A stretch of DNA of 41,977 nucleotides, from positions 1-41,977 of the forward strand of contig UQMY01000021.1 of assembly GCA_900542325.1 (NCBI GenBank), written 5' to 3'. Source of the DNA: an uncultured Collinsella sp. (GTDB taxonomy: Bacteria > Actinomycetota > Coriobacteriia > Coriobacteriales > Coriobacteriaceae). This document shows positions 7,898 through 15,305 of the stretch, one piece after another (the first letter of the stretch is position 1; each line of letters begins with the position of its first letter). The translations under genes were made by a program, and so were the position numbers. The notes under the pieces were generated by a model. It had not been told where the DNA came from, did no database searches, and worked only from the letters and a program-made list of their open reading frames with translations.

Positions 7898-9340
7898 TTA
7901 ATGGGTAGGGTCAGTGGAAGTGTTAGAGTCTGCGGGCACAATGCCAAGGATGCACTCCAGGGTATCGAGCAGCTCATGCGGCATGGTCGATACCACATGA
8001 ACCTCGGCGCCGCGACTGGCAAGGCTTGCGAGTAAATCGTCACGATGATACTCGTCAAGTGTCATGCCGTCAGCGTTGAACATGAGCTTAGGCACAAAGA
8101 GCATAACCCCCGACAGGTCTTGGGGCAGCTGCTCCAGAATGTCACACGCGACGATGAGGCCGGTCACGTCCACGTTGCCGCCAAAGTAGCGGTTCTTGAT
8201 GGCCGTGACGGTGCCGGCGAGTCCCTGGGGCGACTCCACAAAGCGGGCCACCGTGTCGCGTGCGCTGGCGCCCGAGAGGCACAGCAGGTGCTGGCTGCGG
8301 GCGGCGATGGCCTCGCGGACGCGGGCCAGACGCTCGGTATCGGCGGCAAGCACGTCGTCGGTCTCGTCCAGATACGAGCGGATCATGCCGATGCCGTCGT
8401 AGTACTGCGGGTAACCGTCGTAAAAGTCCGCCTCGGGAGGATCGATGCCGGCATCCAAGTAGAACTCGTCGCTCATCTGGAAGGTGTGGCGGCCAAAGCG
8501 CTCGAAGGCACGGTCCTGGTAGGGACGGATCATGGCAATGGTCTCGCGCGCCAGTTCGGGCTTGTCGCTGTATGACCAGCTAAAGCGGTTTTGGTGCTTG
8601 GTAAAACCGAGCGGCACAATGCCCAGGCTGGTGATTTGCTCGTGCTCCTCGCAAAAGCGCAGGGTCTTTTCCAGCTCCTCGCCGTCGTTCATGCCGGGGC
8701 ACAACACAATCTGCGCGTGAATCTCGATGCCGGCGGCCATGATGGTCTCGAGTACGTCCATGCCTCGCTGGGCGTTACGGCCCATCATACGGCGGCGGAC
8801 GTCGGGGCTCACAGCGTGGACCGACACGTTCATGGGGCTCATATTGCGCTGGATGACGTTTTGCACGTCCTCGTCGGTGAGGTTCGTAAGCGTGACAAAG
8901 TTGCCTTGCAAAAAGCTTAGGCGATAGTCGTCGTCGCGAATATAGAGCGTGGAGCGGCCGCCCTTGGGGAGCATGGTCATAAAGCAGAACACGCAGGCGT
9001 TCACGCAGGTGCGCATGCCATCGAAGATGGGTCCATCGAACTCCAAACCCCAATCCTCGCCGGGAAAGCGGTCGAGCTCGACGGAGGTGACGGTGTTGTC
9101 GCGTGGGTCGAAAACCTCGAGGTCGACGGTATCATCGTCGGCCTCCCAGAGCCACACAATCATGTCGGTAAGCTGCTCACCGTTGACCGCGAGCACGCGC
9201 ATGCCCGGCTCGATACCCACATCCCATGCGGGCGACTCGGGACGCACGTTCTTTACGAGCGCGCCCTCACCCGGCTCGGGGTCGCGGCTGCGCCCGTAAT
9301 CGGCCACCTCGGCGGCGTATGCGGGTACGGTCTGGTCCAT
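7898..9340 (-). CDS. DUF512 family protein with PDZ-like and radical-SAM-type domains
   Basis: A 480-residue protein. An N-terminal PDZ-like segment (about residues 20-85: VKNVRPESPAWDVGIEPGM, VLAVNG) is followed by CVNACVFC, a CX3CX2C arrangement expected to bind a 4Fe-4S cluster as in radical SAM enzymes. The C-terminal DUF512 region contains GMNDGEELEKTL and, near the end, LFVPKLMFN. The family is common in Clostridia and Actinobacteria and often neighbours der, as here, but I know of no proven reaction. The start at 9340 lies 2 bases after the ispH stop; an AAGGAG is present but about 14 bases away, so coupling to ispH is likely. Confidence 0.88.
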   Translation of the reverse strand: MDQTVPAYAAEVADYGRSRDPEPGEGALVKNVRPESPAWDVGIEPGMRVLAVNGEQLTDMIVWLWEADDDTVDLEVFDPRDNTVTSVELDRFPGEDWGLEFDGPIFDGMRTCVNACVFCFMTMLPKGGRSTLYIRDDDYRLSFLQGNFVTLTNLTDEDVQNVIQRNMSPMNVSVHAVSPDVRRRMMGRNAQRGMDVLETIMAAGIEIHAQIVLCPGMNDGEELEKTLRFCEEHEQITSLGIVPLGFTKHQNRFSWSYSDKPELARETIAMIRPYQDRAFERFGRHTFQMSDEFYLDAGIDPPEADFYDGYPQYYDGIGMIRSYLDETDDVLAADTERLARVREAIAARSQHLLCLSGASARDTVARFVESPQGLAGTVTAIKNRYFGGNVDVTGLIVACDILEQLPQDLSGVMLFVPKLMFNADGMTLDEYHRDDLLASLASRGAEVHVVSTMPHELLDTLECILGIVPADSNTSTDPTH

Positions 9341-9342
9341 GA

Positions 9343-10242
9343 TTAGCGGCAAAGCTCCTTGATGCGCGCAACGGCGCGTTCGATGTGTTCTTGTGGGGTG
9401 GAGGCTCCGGCAGTGATGCCGATGTGGTGAGCGTCGGTAAACCACGCGACCTGGAGCTCGGAAGCTTCCTCAATGTGATACGTGCGCTCGCAGGCGTCTG
9501 CGCAAATCTGCGCCAGGCGGCGGGTGTTGCCCGAGTTCTTGCCGCCCACCACGACCATGCAGTCGCAGCGGTTGGCAAGTGTGGCTGCTGCCTGTTGACG
9601 CTCACTCGTGGCGGCGCAGATGGTGTTGATCACACGTAGCTCCTGCACGCGCGGGGTGATAGCGGCCACGACCTCAGCGAGGTTCTGCGCGGTCTGGGTG
9701 GTCTGCACAACCAGGCCCACCTTGCCCTTGAGCGATAGGGCATCGGCGTCGGCGGCACAGCTCACGACCTGCGCGTCATTGCCGGCGTGGCCTAGAATAC
9801 CCTCGACCTCTGGGTGGCCCGGCTCGCCCACGACGATCACGCGGTAGCCTTCGCGCACCAGGCGCTCGGCCGCCACATGGACCTTCTTCACGTAGGGGCA
9901 GGTGGCGTCGACCACGGTAAGGTCGCGCTTGCGGGCAGCATCGATCACCTGCGGCACCACGCCGTGGGCGCGGATGATCACGGTGCCCGATGCGGCATCG
10001 TCCAGGGTATCGGCCAGACCAACGCCTGCCTCGGCGAGCTCGCGTACCACGATGGGGTTATGGATGAGCGGCCCTAGGGTGTGGACCTGTGCGCTCTCCC
10101 CTGCCTGCGGCGCGGCGGCCAGCGCCATATCGAGCGCGCGCTGCACGCCGTAGCAGGTGCCGGCGTGGGCTGCAATCTCGATGGTGGGCGCGCCGTCTTG
10201 ATCAGACGCAGTCGCGGCGGTGTTCGTCATGTTCTCGCTCAT
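9343..10242 (-). CDS. ispH: 4-hydroxy-3-methylbut-2-enyl diphosphate reductase
   Basis: The last enzyme of the MEP isoprenoid pathway, an Fe-S reductase that makes isopentenyl and dimethylallyl diphosphate. The three cluster cysteines are visible in AGTCYGV, DATCPYV and NTICAAT. The expected active-site segments are also seen: LIHNP, RAHGV, GEPGHPEVEG, QTTQT, and GKNSGNT. About 299 residues. The start at 10242 lies 2 bases after the plsC stop and has only a weak ribosome site. A second ATG at 10230 is a reasonable alternative, since the first 20 residues are not conserved. It sits between plsC and DUF512. Confidence 0.96.
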   Translation of the reverse strand: MSENMTNTAATASDQDGAPTIEIAAHAGTCYGVQRALDMALAAAPQAGESAQVHTLGPLIHNPIVVRELAEAGVGLADTLDDAASGTVIIRAHGVVPQVIDAARKRDLTVVDATCPYVKKVHVAAERLVREGYRVIVVGEPGHPEVEGILGHAGNDAQVVSCAADADALSLKGKVGLVVQTTQTAQNLAEVVAAITPRVQELRVINTICAATSERQQAAATLANRCDCMVVVGGKNSGNTRRLAQICADACERTYHIEEASELQVAWFTDAHHIGITAGASTPQEHIERAVARIKELCR

Positions 10243-10244
10243 GG

Positions 10245-10973
10245 CTAGAACCTGCCCGGATGCTCGGCGCACAGCTCGTCACGCATGGCGTATACGCGGC
10301 TCATGGCCTCGGACTCAAACCAGGCCAGGCGCTCCGTACGCTTAAGCTCGGCCGGTGCATCGGAAAGCGAGACGGCCTTGCCGGCACGAATCCAGCACTT
10401 CTTGGGACGCATGAGCCTTTTGCCCGCGGGCGTGATGTCGGACCAGCCGCAGATGGCGAGCGGGTTGACGGGCGCCTTGCCCATCTGAGCGATGAGCGCA
10501 AAGCCGCCGTGGACCTCGGGCTTGAGCTCGCGCGAGCGGATGCGCGTGCCCTCGGGGAAGATCAGGACGTCCTCGCCGCGCTGCAGCGCATGCTGGGCGG
10601 CGCGCAGGCACTTCATATCGGCAGTGCCGCGTTCCACGGGGATGCCGCCAACGCGGCTAAAAGCCCAGCGCACAATCTTGCTCTTGGCGAACTCGGACTT
10701 AAAGATGGGGCGAATGCGGCGGCCGCCAAAGAATAGCGCCGTCTCCACGGCCAAGAGCTCAGCCATCGAGGTGTGGTTGCAGATGACCACGCTGCCGCGG
10801 CCTTCCTGGCGCTCAAACAGCAGGTCAGCGTCCTCGACCTTCCAACGCCACATGAGCTTGGAGAATGCCCAAAGGATGGCCATGACTACGACGACGGTGC
10901 CGCGGATGAGCGCTGGGAACTCTGCGTAGGGGGCGTTGTAATAGTCCTCGGGCGTCTGCTTAAACAGGCGCAT
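10245..10973 (-). CDS. plsC: 1-acyl-sn-glycerol-3-phosphate acyltransferase family protein
   Basis: A 242-residue membrane-associated acyltransferase expected to add the second acyl chain, turning lysophosphatidic into phosphatidic acid. A single hydrophobic stretch lies at about residues 21-40. The acyltransferase blocks follow: I is NHTSMAEL (residues 66-73), II is PIFKSEF, III is VGGIPVER, and IV is IFPEGTR (138-144). Block I is odd: the normal HX4D is HX4E here (His67, Glu72). AAGGAGGT before the ATG is a near-perfect ribosome site lying inside the last codons of cmk, so the two are tightly linked. The family also includes other acyltransferases, so the exact substrate is inferred. Confidence 0.85.
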   Translation of the reverse strand: MRLFKQTPEDYYNAPYAEFPALIRGTVVVVMAILWAFSKLMWRWKVEDADLLFERQEGRGSVVICNHTSMAELLAVETALFFGGRRIRPIFKSEFAKSKIVRWAFSRVGGIPVERGTADMKCLRAAQHALQRGEDVLIFPEGTRIRSRELKPEVHGGFALIAQMGKAPVNPLAICGWSDITPAGKRLMRPKKCWIRAGKAVSLSDAPAELKRTERLAWFESEAMSRVYAMRDELCAEHPGRF

Positions 10974-10976
10974 GGG

Positions 10977-11663
10977 CTACCTCCTTTGGTTGATGAGGCC
11001 CTCGATAATGCGGACGACCTCGTCGATGGTATGGGCGGTGGAGTCGACGTGCACGGCGTCCTCGGCGGGCACGAGCGGGGCGACCTCGCGGCTGCTGTCG
11101 AGCTTGTCGCGCTGCTTAAGGGCGTCGAGGGTCTCGTCGACCTCAGCCTCGAGCTGCTCGGACGTGAGCGGCTGGGCATCGTTTTGGTGGCGCTGAAGCA
11201 CGCGGCGGCGGGCGCGCTCGCGCGGGTCGGCTGTCAGGAAGATCTTGACCTGCGCGTTGGGGAACACGACGGTGCCGATGTCGCGACCCTCGGCCACGAT
11301 ATCGCGGTCCTCGGCGGCGCGGCGCTGGTGGATGAGCATGGCGGCGCGCACGCCCGGATAGGCCGATACCTTGGACACGTTGGCGTCAACCTGCGGGGTG
11401 CGGATGGCGGCCGAAGCGTCCTGGCCGTCAATGGTCAGGCGCGTGTCCTCGCCGGTACCGTTGGTAAAGCGAATCTCGATTTGCTCGGCGAGGGCGTCGA
11501 TAGCCGCCTCGTCGTCCAGATCGATGCCGCGGTCGAGCGCGGCGAAGGTGACGGCGCGATACATGGCGCCCGTGTCGAGCTTGTTAAAGCCCAGCTGGCG
11601 GGCGATCTCCTTGGCGATGGTGGACTTGCCGGAACCGGCGGGGCCGTCGATGGCGACGATCAT
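10977..11663 (-). CDS. cmk: Cytidylate kinase
   Basis: A 228-residue P-loop kinase that phosphorylates CMP and dCMP. The P-loop GPAGSGKST is at about residues 7-15, then LDTGAMYRA for nucleotide binding, the long CMP-binding insert (about residues 45-100) and EGRDIGTVVFP. Near the C-terminus is the lid-like RERARRR segment. AAAGGAAG lies 6 bases before the ATG. The cmk-plsC-ispH-der order is widespread in Gram-positive lineages; here ispH and cmk are separate genes. Confidence 0.97.
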   Translation of the reverse strand: MIVAIDGPAGSGKSTIAKEIARQLGFNKLDTGAMYRAVTFAALDRGIDLDDEAAIDALAEQIEIRFTNGTGEDTRLTIDGQDASAAIRTPQVDANVSKVSAYPGVRAAMLIHQRRAAEDRDIVAEGRDIGTVVFPNAQVKIFLTADPRERARRRVLQRHQNDAQPLTSEQLEAEVDETLDALKQRDKLDSSREVAPLVPAEDAVHVDSTAHTIDEVVRIIEGLINQRR

Positions 11664-11729
11664 GCAATGCTTCCTTTCGATGGTTGACGTGCTGGTATGG
11701 TTCGCGGGTGCTGGGGCGCGGCGGGTTGC

Positions 11730-12692
11730 CTAGCCTGTGTAGCGCTCGCGGTAGGTGTTGCGCTTGGGTGCGGAGCCGTGGCTGCCGTGGTGACGCGTGC
11801 GGGTCGCGGCGTTGGTCGCCGCCGCGCCGGCGCGCTTGCCGACGGCCTGCTTGGGCGGGATGCCGCCGGCCTTGAGGATCTGCACCTCGCGGTCGGTGAG
11901 CTCGCGCCACGAGCCCTTGGCCACGCCCTCGAGCTCAAGGCCGGCAAAGTTGCAGCGATGCAGGCGGATTACCGGATGGTGGATCTTGCTCAGCATGCGC
12001 TTGACCTGGTTCTTGCGACCCTCGCGGATGATGACCTCCACGGCGGTGGTACCGGGCTTGACGCCTTGGGGTGCCACCGCCTCTGCCTCGCGTGCGGTGA
12101 TGATGCGGCAGATAGCCGGCTGGCACAGACCGTCGTCGAGCTCGATGCCGCGACGCAGCGGCGTAAGATCGTGGTCGGACAGCTGCCCGTCCACGAGCGC
12201 CTGGTAGGTCTTGTAGACATGCTTGCTGGGGTGCAGCAGGTCCTGCGACAGGTCGCCGTCGGTGGTAAAGAGCAAAAGGCCTGTGGTGTCGCGGTCCAGG
12301 CGACCCACCGGGAAGAGCCCCGGATAGCGGTCGCGCGGGACCAGGTCTGCCACGCAAGGGCGCTCTTGCGGATCGCTCATGGTGGTGAGATAGCCGGTCG
12401 GCTTGTAGAGCATCAGGTACACGGCGCCCTGGTTGAGCTTGACGGGCATGCCGTCAAGCTCGATATGGTCGCGGTCAACGTCAACCTTGGTGCCCAGCTC
12501 AGTTGCGACCTCGCCGTTGACGGTCACGCGGCCGGCGGTCATTAGGTCCTCCGAGCCACGGCGGCTCGCCACGCCCGCGCGCGCCAAAAAGCGCTGCAGG
12601 CGCATGGTGTGCGGATAGACGGGCTGGGCGTCGGTGGCGGGTACTGCGTTACCCATGGCGCGCGTCTCCCCTACTTCGTTAGTCCTCGTCAT
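11730..12692 (-). CDS. rluB: Ribosomal large-subunit pseudouridine synthase, RsuA/RluB family
   Basis: A 320-residue rRNA pseudouridine synthase. An S4 RNA-binding domain (MRLQRFLARAGVASRR onward, about residues 30-80) precedes the catalytic domain, whose GRLDRDTTGLLLFT block holds the catalytic Asp; EGRKNQVKRML and LHRCNFAGLEL complete the family pattern. The C-terminal 45 residues are a basic, Ala/Thr-rich tail. Two starts are possible. ATG at 12692 has GGAGG at 6 bases and overlaps scpB by 14 bases; ATG at 12656 has AGGGGAG at 9 bases and lies after the scpB stop. I took the first. By context (scpAB) it is most likely RluB, but the exact uridine cannot be told from sequence. Confidence 0.9.
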   Translation of the reverse strand: MTRTNEVGETRAMGNAVPATDAQPVYPHTMRLQRFLARAGVASRRGSEDLMTAGRVTVNGEVATELGTKVDVDRDHIELDGMPVKLNQGAVYLMLYKPTGYLTTMSDPQERPCVADLVPRDRYPGLFPVGRLDRDTTGLLLFTTDGDLSQDLLHPSKHVYKTYQALVDGQLSDHDLTPLRRGIELDDGLCQPAICRIITAREAEAVAPQGVKPGTTAVEVIIREGRKNQVKRMLSKIHHPVIRLHRCNFAGLELEGVAKGSWRELTDREVQILKAGGIPPKQAVGKRAGAAATNAATRTRHHGSHGSAPKRNTYRERYTG

Positions 12693-13407
12693 GCAAATCC
12701 TCCGAGGTCTCGTCGACGTCCAGGGTTTCCAAGTCCTCGACTGCCTCAACATCTTCAACATCGGTATCGAGCAGTTCGCGCTCTTCGTCCAGGTCATCGG
12801 CCTGCTCCTCGAGCGTGGACTGAATGCTGCGGCCGCTCAGGCGCTCGCGGATAAACTGACGCGATTGCTCGTCGGGGGCAAACTGCTCCAGGTCGGGCAG
12901 GTCGCGGGTGGAGCGCAGACCGAACTTTTCCAAGAAGGCGTTGGTCGTGCCGTAAATGATGGCCTGACCGCGCTGGGGATCGCGGCCGAGCTCGCGCACC
13001 AGGCCCTTGTCCACGAGCGACGCGATGACGCCGTCGGAGTTGACGCCGCGGATGCCCTTGACCACCTCGCGCGTCACAGGCTGGTGGTATGCGATGACGG
13101 CCAGGGTTTCGAGCGCCGCCTGCGACAGCTTTTGCGTGTCCCAGCTCAGCACGTAGGCCTCGACCACGTCGTGGTAGGCGGGATGCGTAAACAGGCGCCA
13201 GCCGCCGGCGACCTCGCGCAGCTGAAAGCCGCGGTTGGCCTCCTCGTACTCAACCTTGAGCTCGGCGAGCAGCGATGCGCACTCGCCCGGGGCGATATCC
13301 AGCGCACCTGCCAGCGCGGGTGCGCTCACGGGATCGCTCGACACCAGCAGCAGCGCCTCAAGGGCGCCTTTGATGCTATTTGCCTCCAGCGTGGAAAGGG
13401 TTGACAT
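12679..13407 (-). CDS. scpB: Segregation and condensation protein B
   Basis: A 242-residue partner of ScpA and SMC in the bacterial condensin complex. The paired winged-helix region is recognised by ALEALLLVSSDPVS, the central ALETLAVIAYHQPVTR block and the GRDPQRGQAIIYGTT segment. The last 45 residues are a strongly acidic tail rich in Glu and Asp, beyond the folded part. AGGAG lies 8 bases before the ATG and scpA ends 11 bases upstream, as expected for this pair. Confidence 0.96.
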   Translation of the reverse strand: MSTLSTLEANSIKGALEALLLVSSDPVSAPALAGALDIAPGECASLLAELKVEYEEANRGFQLREVAGGWRLFTHPAYHDVVEAYVLSWDTQKLSQAALETLAVIAYHQPVTREVVKGIRGVNSDGVIASLVDKGLVRELGRDPQRGQAIIYGTTNAFLEKFGLRSTRDLPDLEQFAPDEQSRQFIRERLSGRSIQSTLEEQADDLDEERELLDTDVEDVEAVEDLETLDVDETSEDLHDED

Positions 13408-13418
13408 GGTTGCGGCTC

Positions 13419-14231
13419 CTATTCGGTGAGCTCGGGGCCCTCGCCGGGCACGTATGCCTCAGCGCCCTCGACGCGGTTGATGCAGATGGTTCCGAAGATC
13501 TCGTCCTGGCTCAGCGTGAGCGAGCCGCGCTTGGCAAGCTCAAGCATGGCCAGGAAGGTGACGACGAGCTGCTCGGTGGTGGCGTCGCCGTCCAACAGCT
13601 CGCGGAAGGTGCAAGTTTGGTGCGCCATGGTAAAGCGGTCGACCGAGGCTACGGTCAGATCGAGCGGCACGCGATGCGGCGCCACGTGCTCGGCCTCCAG
13701 CAGGAAGGTCTGGCGCTTGCCGTCCAGGTCGGCACAGATAACGGCCAGGCCGCGCAGGGTGATGCCAGCCAGATAGTCGGGCATGAGCCCTAGGAACTCA
13801 GGGTCGGGGCCGGCCACACGCGGATGCATACGGCTTTCGGCCTGCATGCGGGCACCGAGGGCCGCAGCCGCGCCTTTAAACTGCTTGTAGGCAATCAGGC
13901 GCTGGATCAGGACCTCGCGCAAGGCGTCGCCGTCGAGCGCGCTGAGTTCCTCGAGGTCTTCGTCGAACTCGTCATCGTCGTCATCGGCTTTGCGCGGGGC
14001 CTCCTGCGGCACCAGAGAGGCGGCCTTGATGTCCAAAAGGGTTGCCGCGACCAGCAAAAAGTCGCTCGCCACGTCCAGGTCTAGCGCCTCGATGCGCTCG
14101 GCCTCGGCAAGGTACTGCTCGGCCACCTCGCTAATGGAGATGGCGCTGATATCTACTTTTTGGCGGGTTACCAGCTGCAGCAGCAGGTCGAACGGTCCGC
14201 TGTAGACCTGCGTCGACACGCGATACGACAT
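13419..14231 (-). CDS. scpA: Segregation and condensation protein A
   Basis: The kleisin subunit of the SMC-ScpAB condensin, 270 residues. The N-terminal block YSGPFDLLLQLVTRQKVDIS that contacts the SMC neck is clear, as is LLVAATLLDIKAASLVP. An acidic linker (about residues 83-95) separates the two winged-helix parts. A near-perfect AAGGAGGT lies 5 bases before the ATG. The 84 bases upstream to the protease gene hold a small hairpin (arms 14282-14287 and 14295-14300) without a T run, so read-through from upstream is likely. Confidence 0.96.
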   Translation of the reverse strand: MSYRVSTQVYSGPFDLLLQLVTRQKVDISAISISEVAEQYLAEAERIEALDLDVASDFLLVAATLLDIKAASLVPQEAPRKADDDDDEFDEDLEELSALDGDALREVLIQRLIAYKQFKGAAAALGARMQAESRMHPRVAGPDPEFLGLMPDYLAGITLRGLAVICADLDGKRQTFLLEAEHVAPHRVPLDLTVASVDRFTMAHQTCTFRELLDGDATTEQLVVTFLAMLELAKRGSLTLSQDEIFGTICINRVEGAEAYVPGEGPELTE

Positions 14232-14315
14232 CTTCGACCTCCTTTGACGGCGCCTTCGCGGCGCGGTTTGGGTGCATGTTACGACCGTTTTGCACGGTCG
14301 ACCTGTAAGTTTACC

Positions 14316-14999
14316 TTAGATGCCGGCGATTGCGAAGTTGAGCAGCCACTCGGCCAGCGGATACACGGTAACGTCGAAAAAGCGGCCGATAACGTCGATG
14401 CCGGTCCACATGGGCAGCAGGTACAGCACAATGATGAGGATGGGCATGGCGTATTGCTGCAGGTGGTAGTAGTTGCTGAGCGCCTTGCCTTTGAGGAACG
14501 GCACGATGATCGACGAGCCATCGAGCGGCGGGATCGGGATGAGGTTGAAGAACGCGAGCGACAGGTTGACCACGATAAAGGTGGCGCCGAAGTTCATGAT
14601 CTGGGACGCCACGGCAAAGGACATGCTGGCGTAGAGGTTGCCGTACATTGCGTGCATGAGGGCGGCCGCGAGGCACGCGAGCGCGATGTTCGATGCGGGG
14701 CCGGCTGCGCTCACCAGGACCTCGTCACGCTTGGGGTGCTTGAGGTTGTTGAGGTAGACGGGCACGGGTTTGGCGAAGGCGAACACCGGGCCGCCGGCCG
14801 CGAGCATGAGCAGCGGCAGGATGATGGTGCCAAACAGGTCGATATGGTTAAGCGGGTTGAGCGACACGCGGCCGCGCGAACGGGCCGTCTTGTCGCCGAG
14901 CGCCCAGGCCGCGGCGGCGTGTGCGCTCTCGTGGATCACGATGCCCACGATGACGGCAACGGCGCTGGCGAGCAGGTTCATGAGGTAGCTGCTGGACAT
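14316..14999 (-). CDS. Site-2-type zinc metalloprotease (M50 family)
   Basis: An integral membrane protein of 227 residues with about six hydrophobic segments. HESAH (residues 23-27) in the first helix gives two zinc ligands and the catalytic Glu, and NLIPIPPLDGS in a later helix gives the third ligand. This is the short, PDZ-free YwhC-type branch of intramembrane site-2 proteases; its substrate is unknown. AGGGGAG lies before the ATG. It comes 9 bases after a small membrane ORF and just ahead of scpA, an arrangement common in Gram-positive genomes. Confidence 0.92.
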   Translation of the reverse strand: MSSSYLMNLLASAVAVIVGIVIHESAHAAAAWALGDKTARSRGRVSLNPLNHIDLFGTIILPLLMLAAGGPVFAFAKPVPVYLNNLKHPKRDEVLVSAAGPASNIALACLAAALMHAMYGNLYASMSFAVASQIMNFGATFIVVNLSLAFFNLIPIPPLDGSSIIVPFLKGKALSNYYHLQQYAMPILIIVLYLLPMWTGIDVIGRFFDVTVYPLAEWLLNFAIAGI

Positions 15000-15008
15000 G
15001 GCGCTCCC

Positions 15009-15305
15009 CTAGCGGACGCGACGCGAGGCGCGCGTGAGTAGGTAATCGGCCACAAACAAAATGACGGCCACGATAGCGTAATCCAGGCGGAACACACCGC
15101 CAAAGGGCGACGTGATGACGCCATAGCCGGCGATGGCGCTTGGCAGTGCGCGTGAAAGCTCAACGACGAAGCCCACAATCTGCAGCTTGGCAGTGAGGCC
15201 GCTAAAGCACAGCAGCACGGTCATCGCGCTCATAAAGATGCCGCAGATGCGACAAGCAATGGCGATGATGCTCATCGCCACGGCAGCGGCCTTACGAGAA
15301 TTCAC
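15009..15305 (-). CDS. Small membrane protein, function unknown
   Basis: A 98-residue hydrophobic ORF that I do not recognise. The likely start is GTG at 15305, since AGGAGA sits 7 bases before it; this makes a 14-base overlap with the end of the ABC-F gene. An ATG at 15275 has no comparable ribosome site. There are about two or three membrane segments (residues 11-30, 38-60 and 77-91) and a basic end with several Arg. It lies 9 bases before the M50 protease, and the tight spacing on both sides argues that it is a real, translated gene. Partnership with the protease is only a guess. Confidence 0.65.
   Translation of the reverse strand: MNSRKAAAVAMSIIAIACRICGIFMSAMTVLLCFSGLTAKLQIVGFVVELSRALPSAIAGYGVITSPFGGVFRLDYAIVAVILFVADYLLTRASRRVR

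Noticed and set aside
7888..8058. N-terminal extension of Der by 57 residues
   Set aside because: It overlaps the DUF512 coding region and lacks similarity to Der. A ribosome site lies directly before the ATG at 7887.
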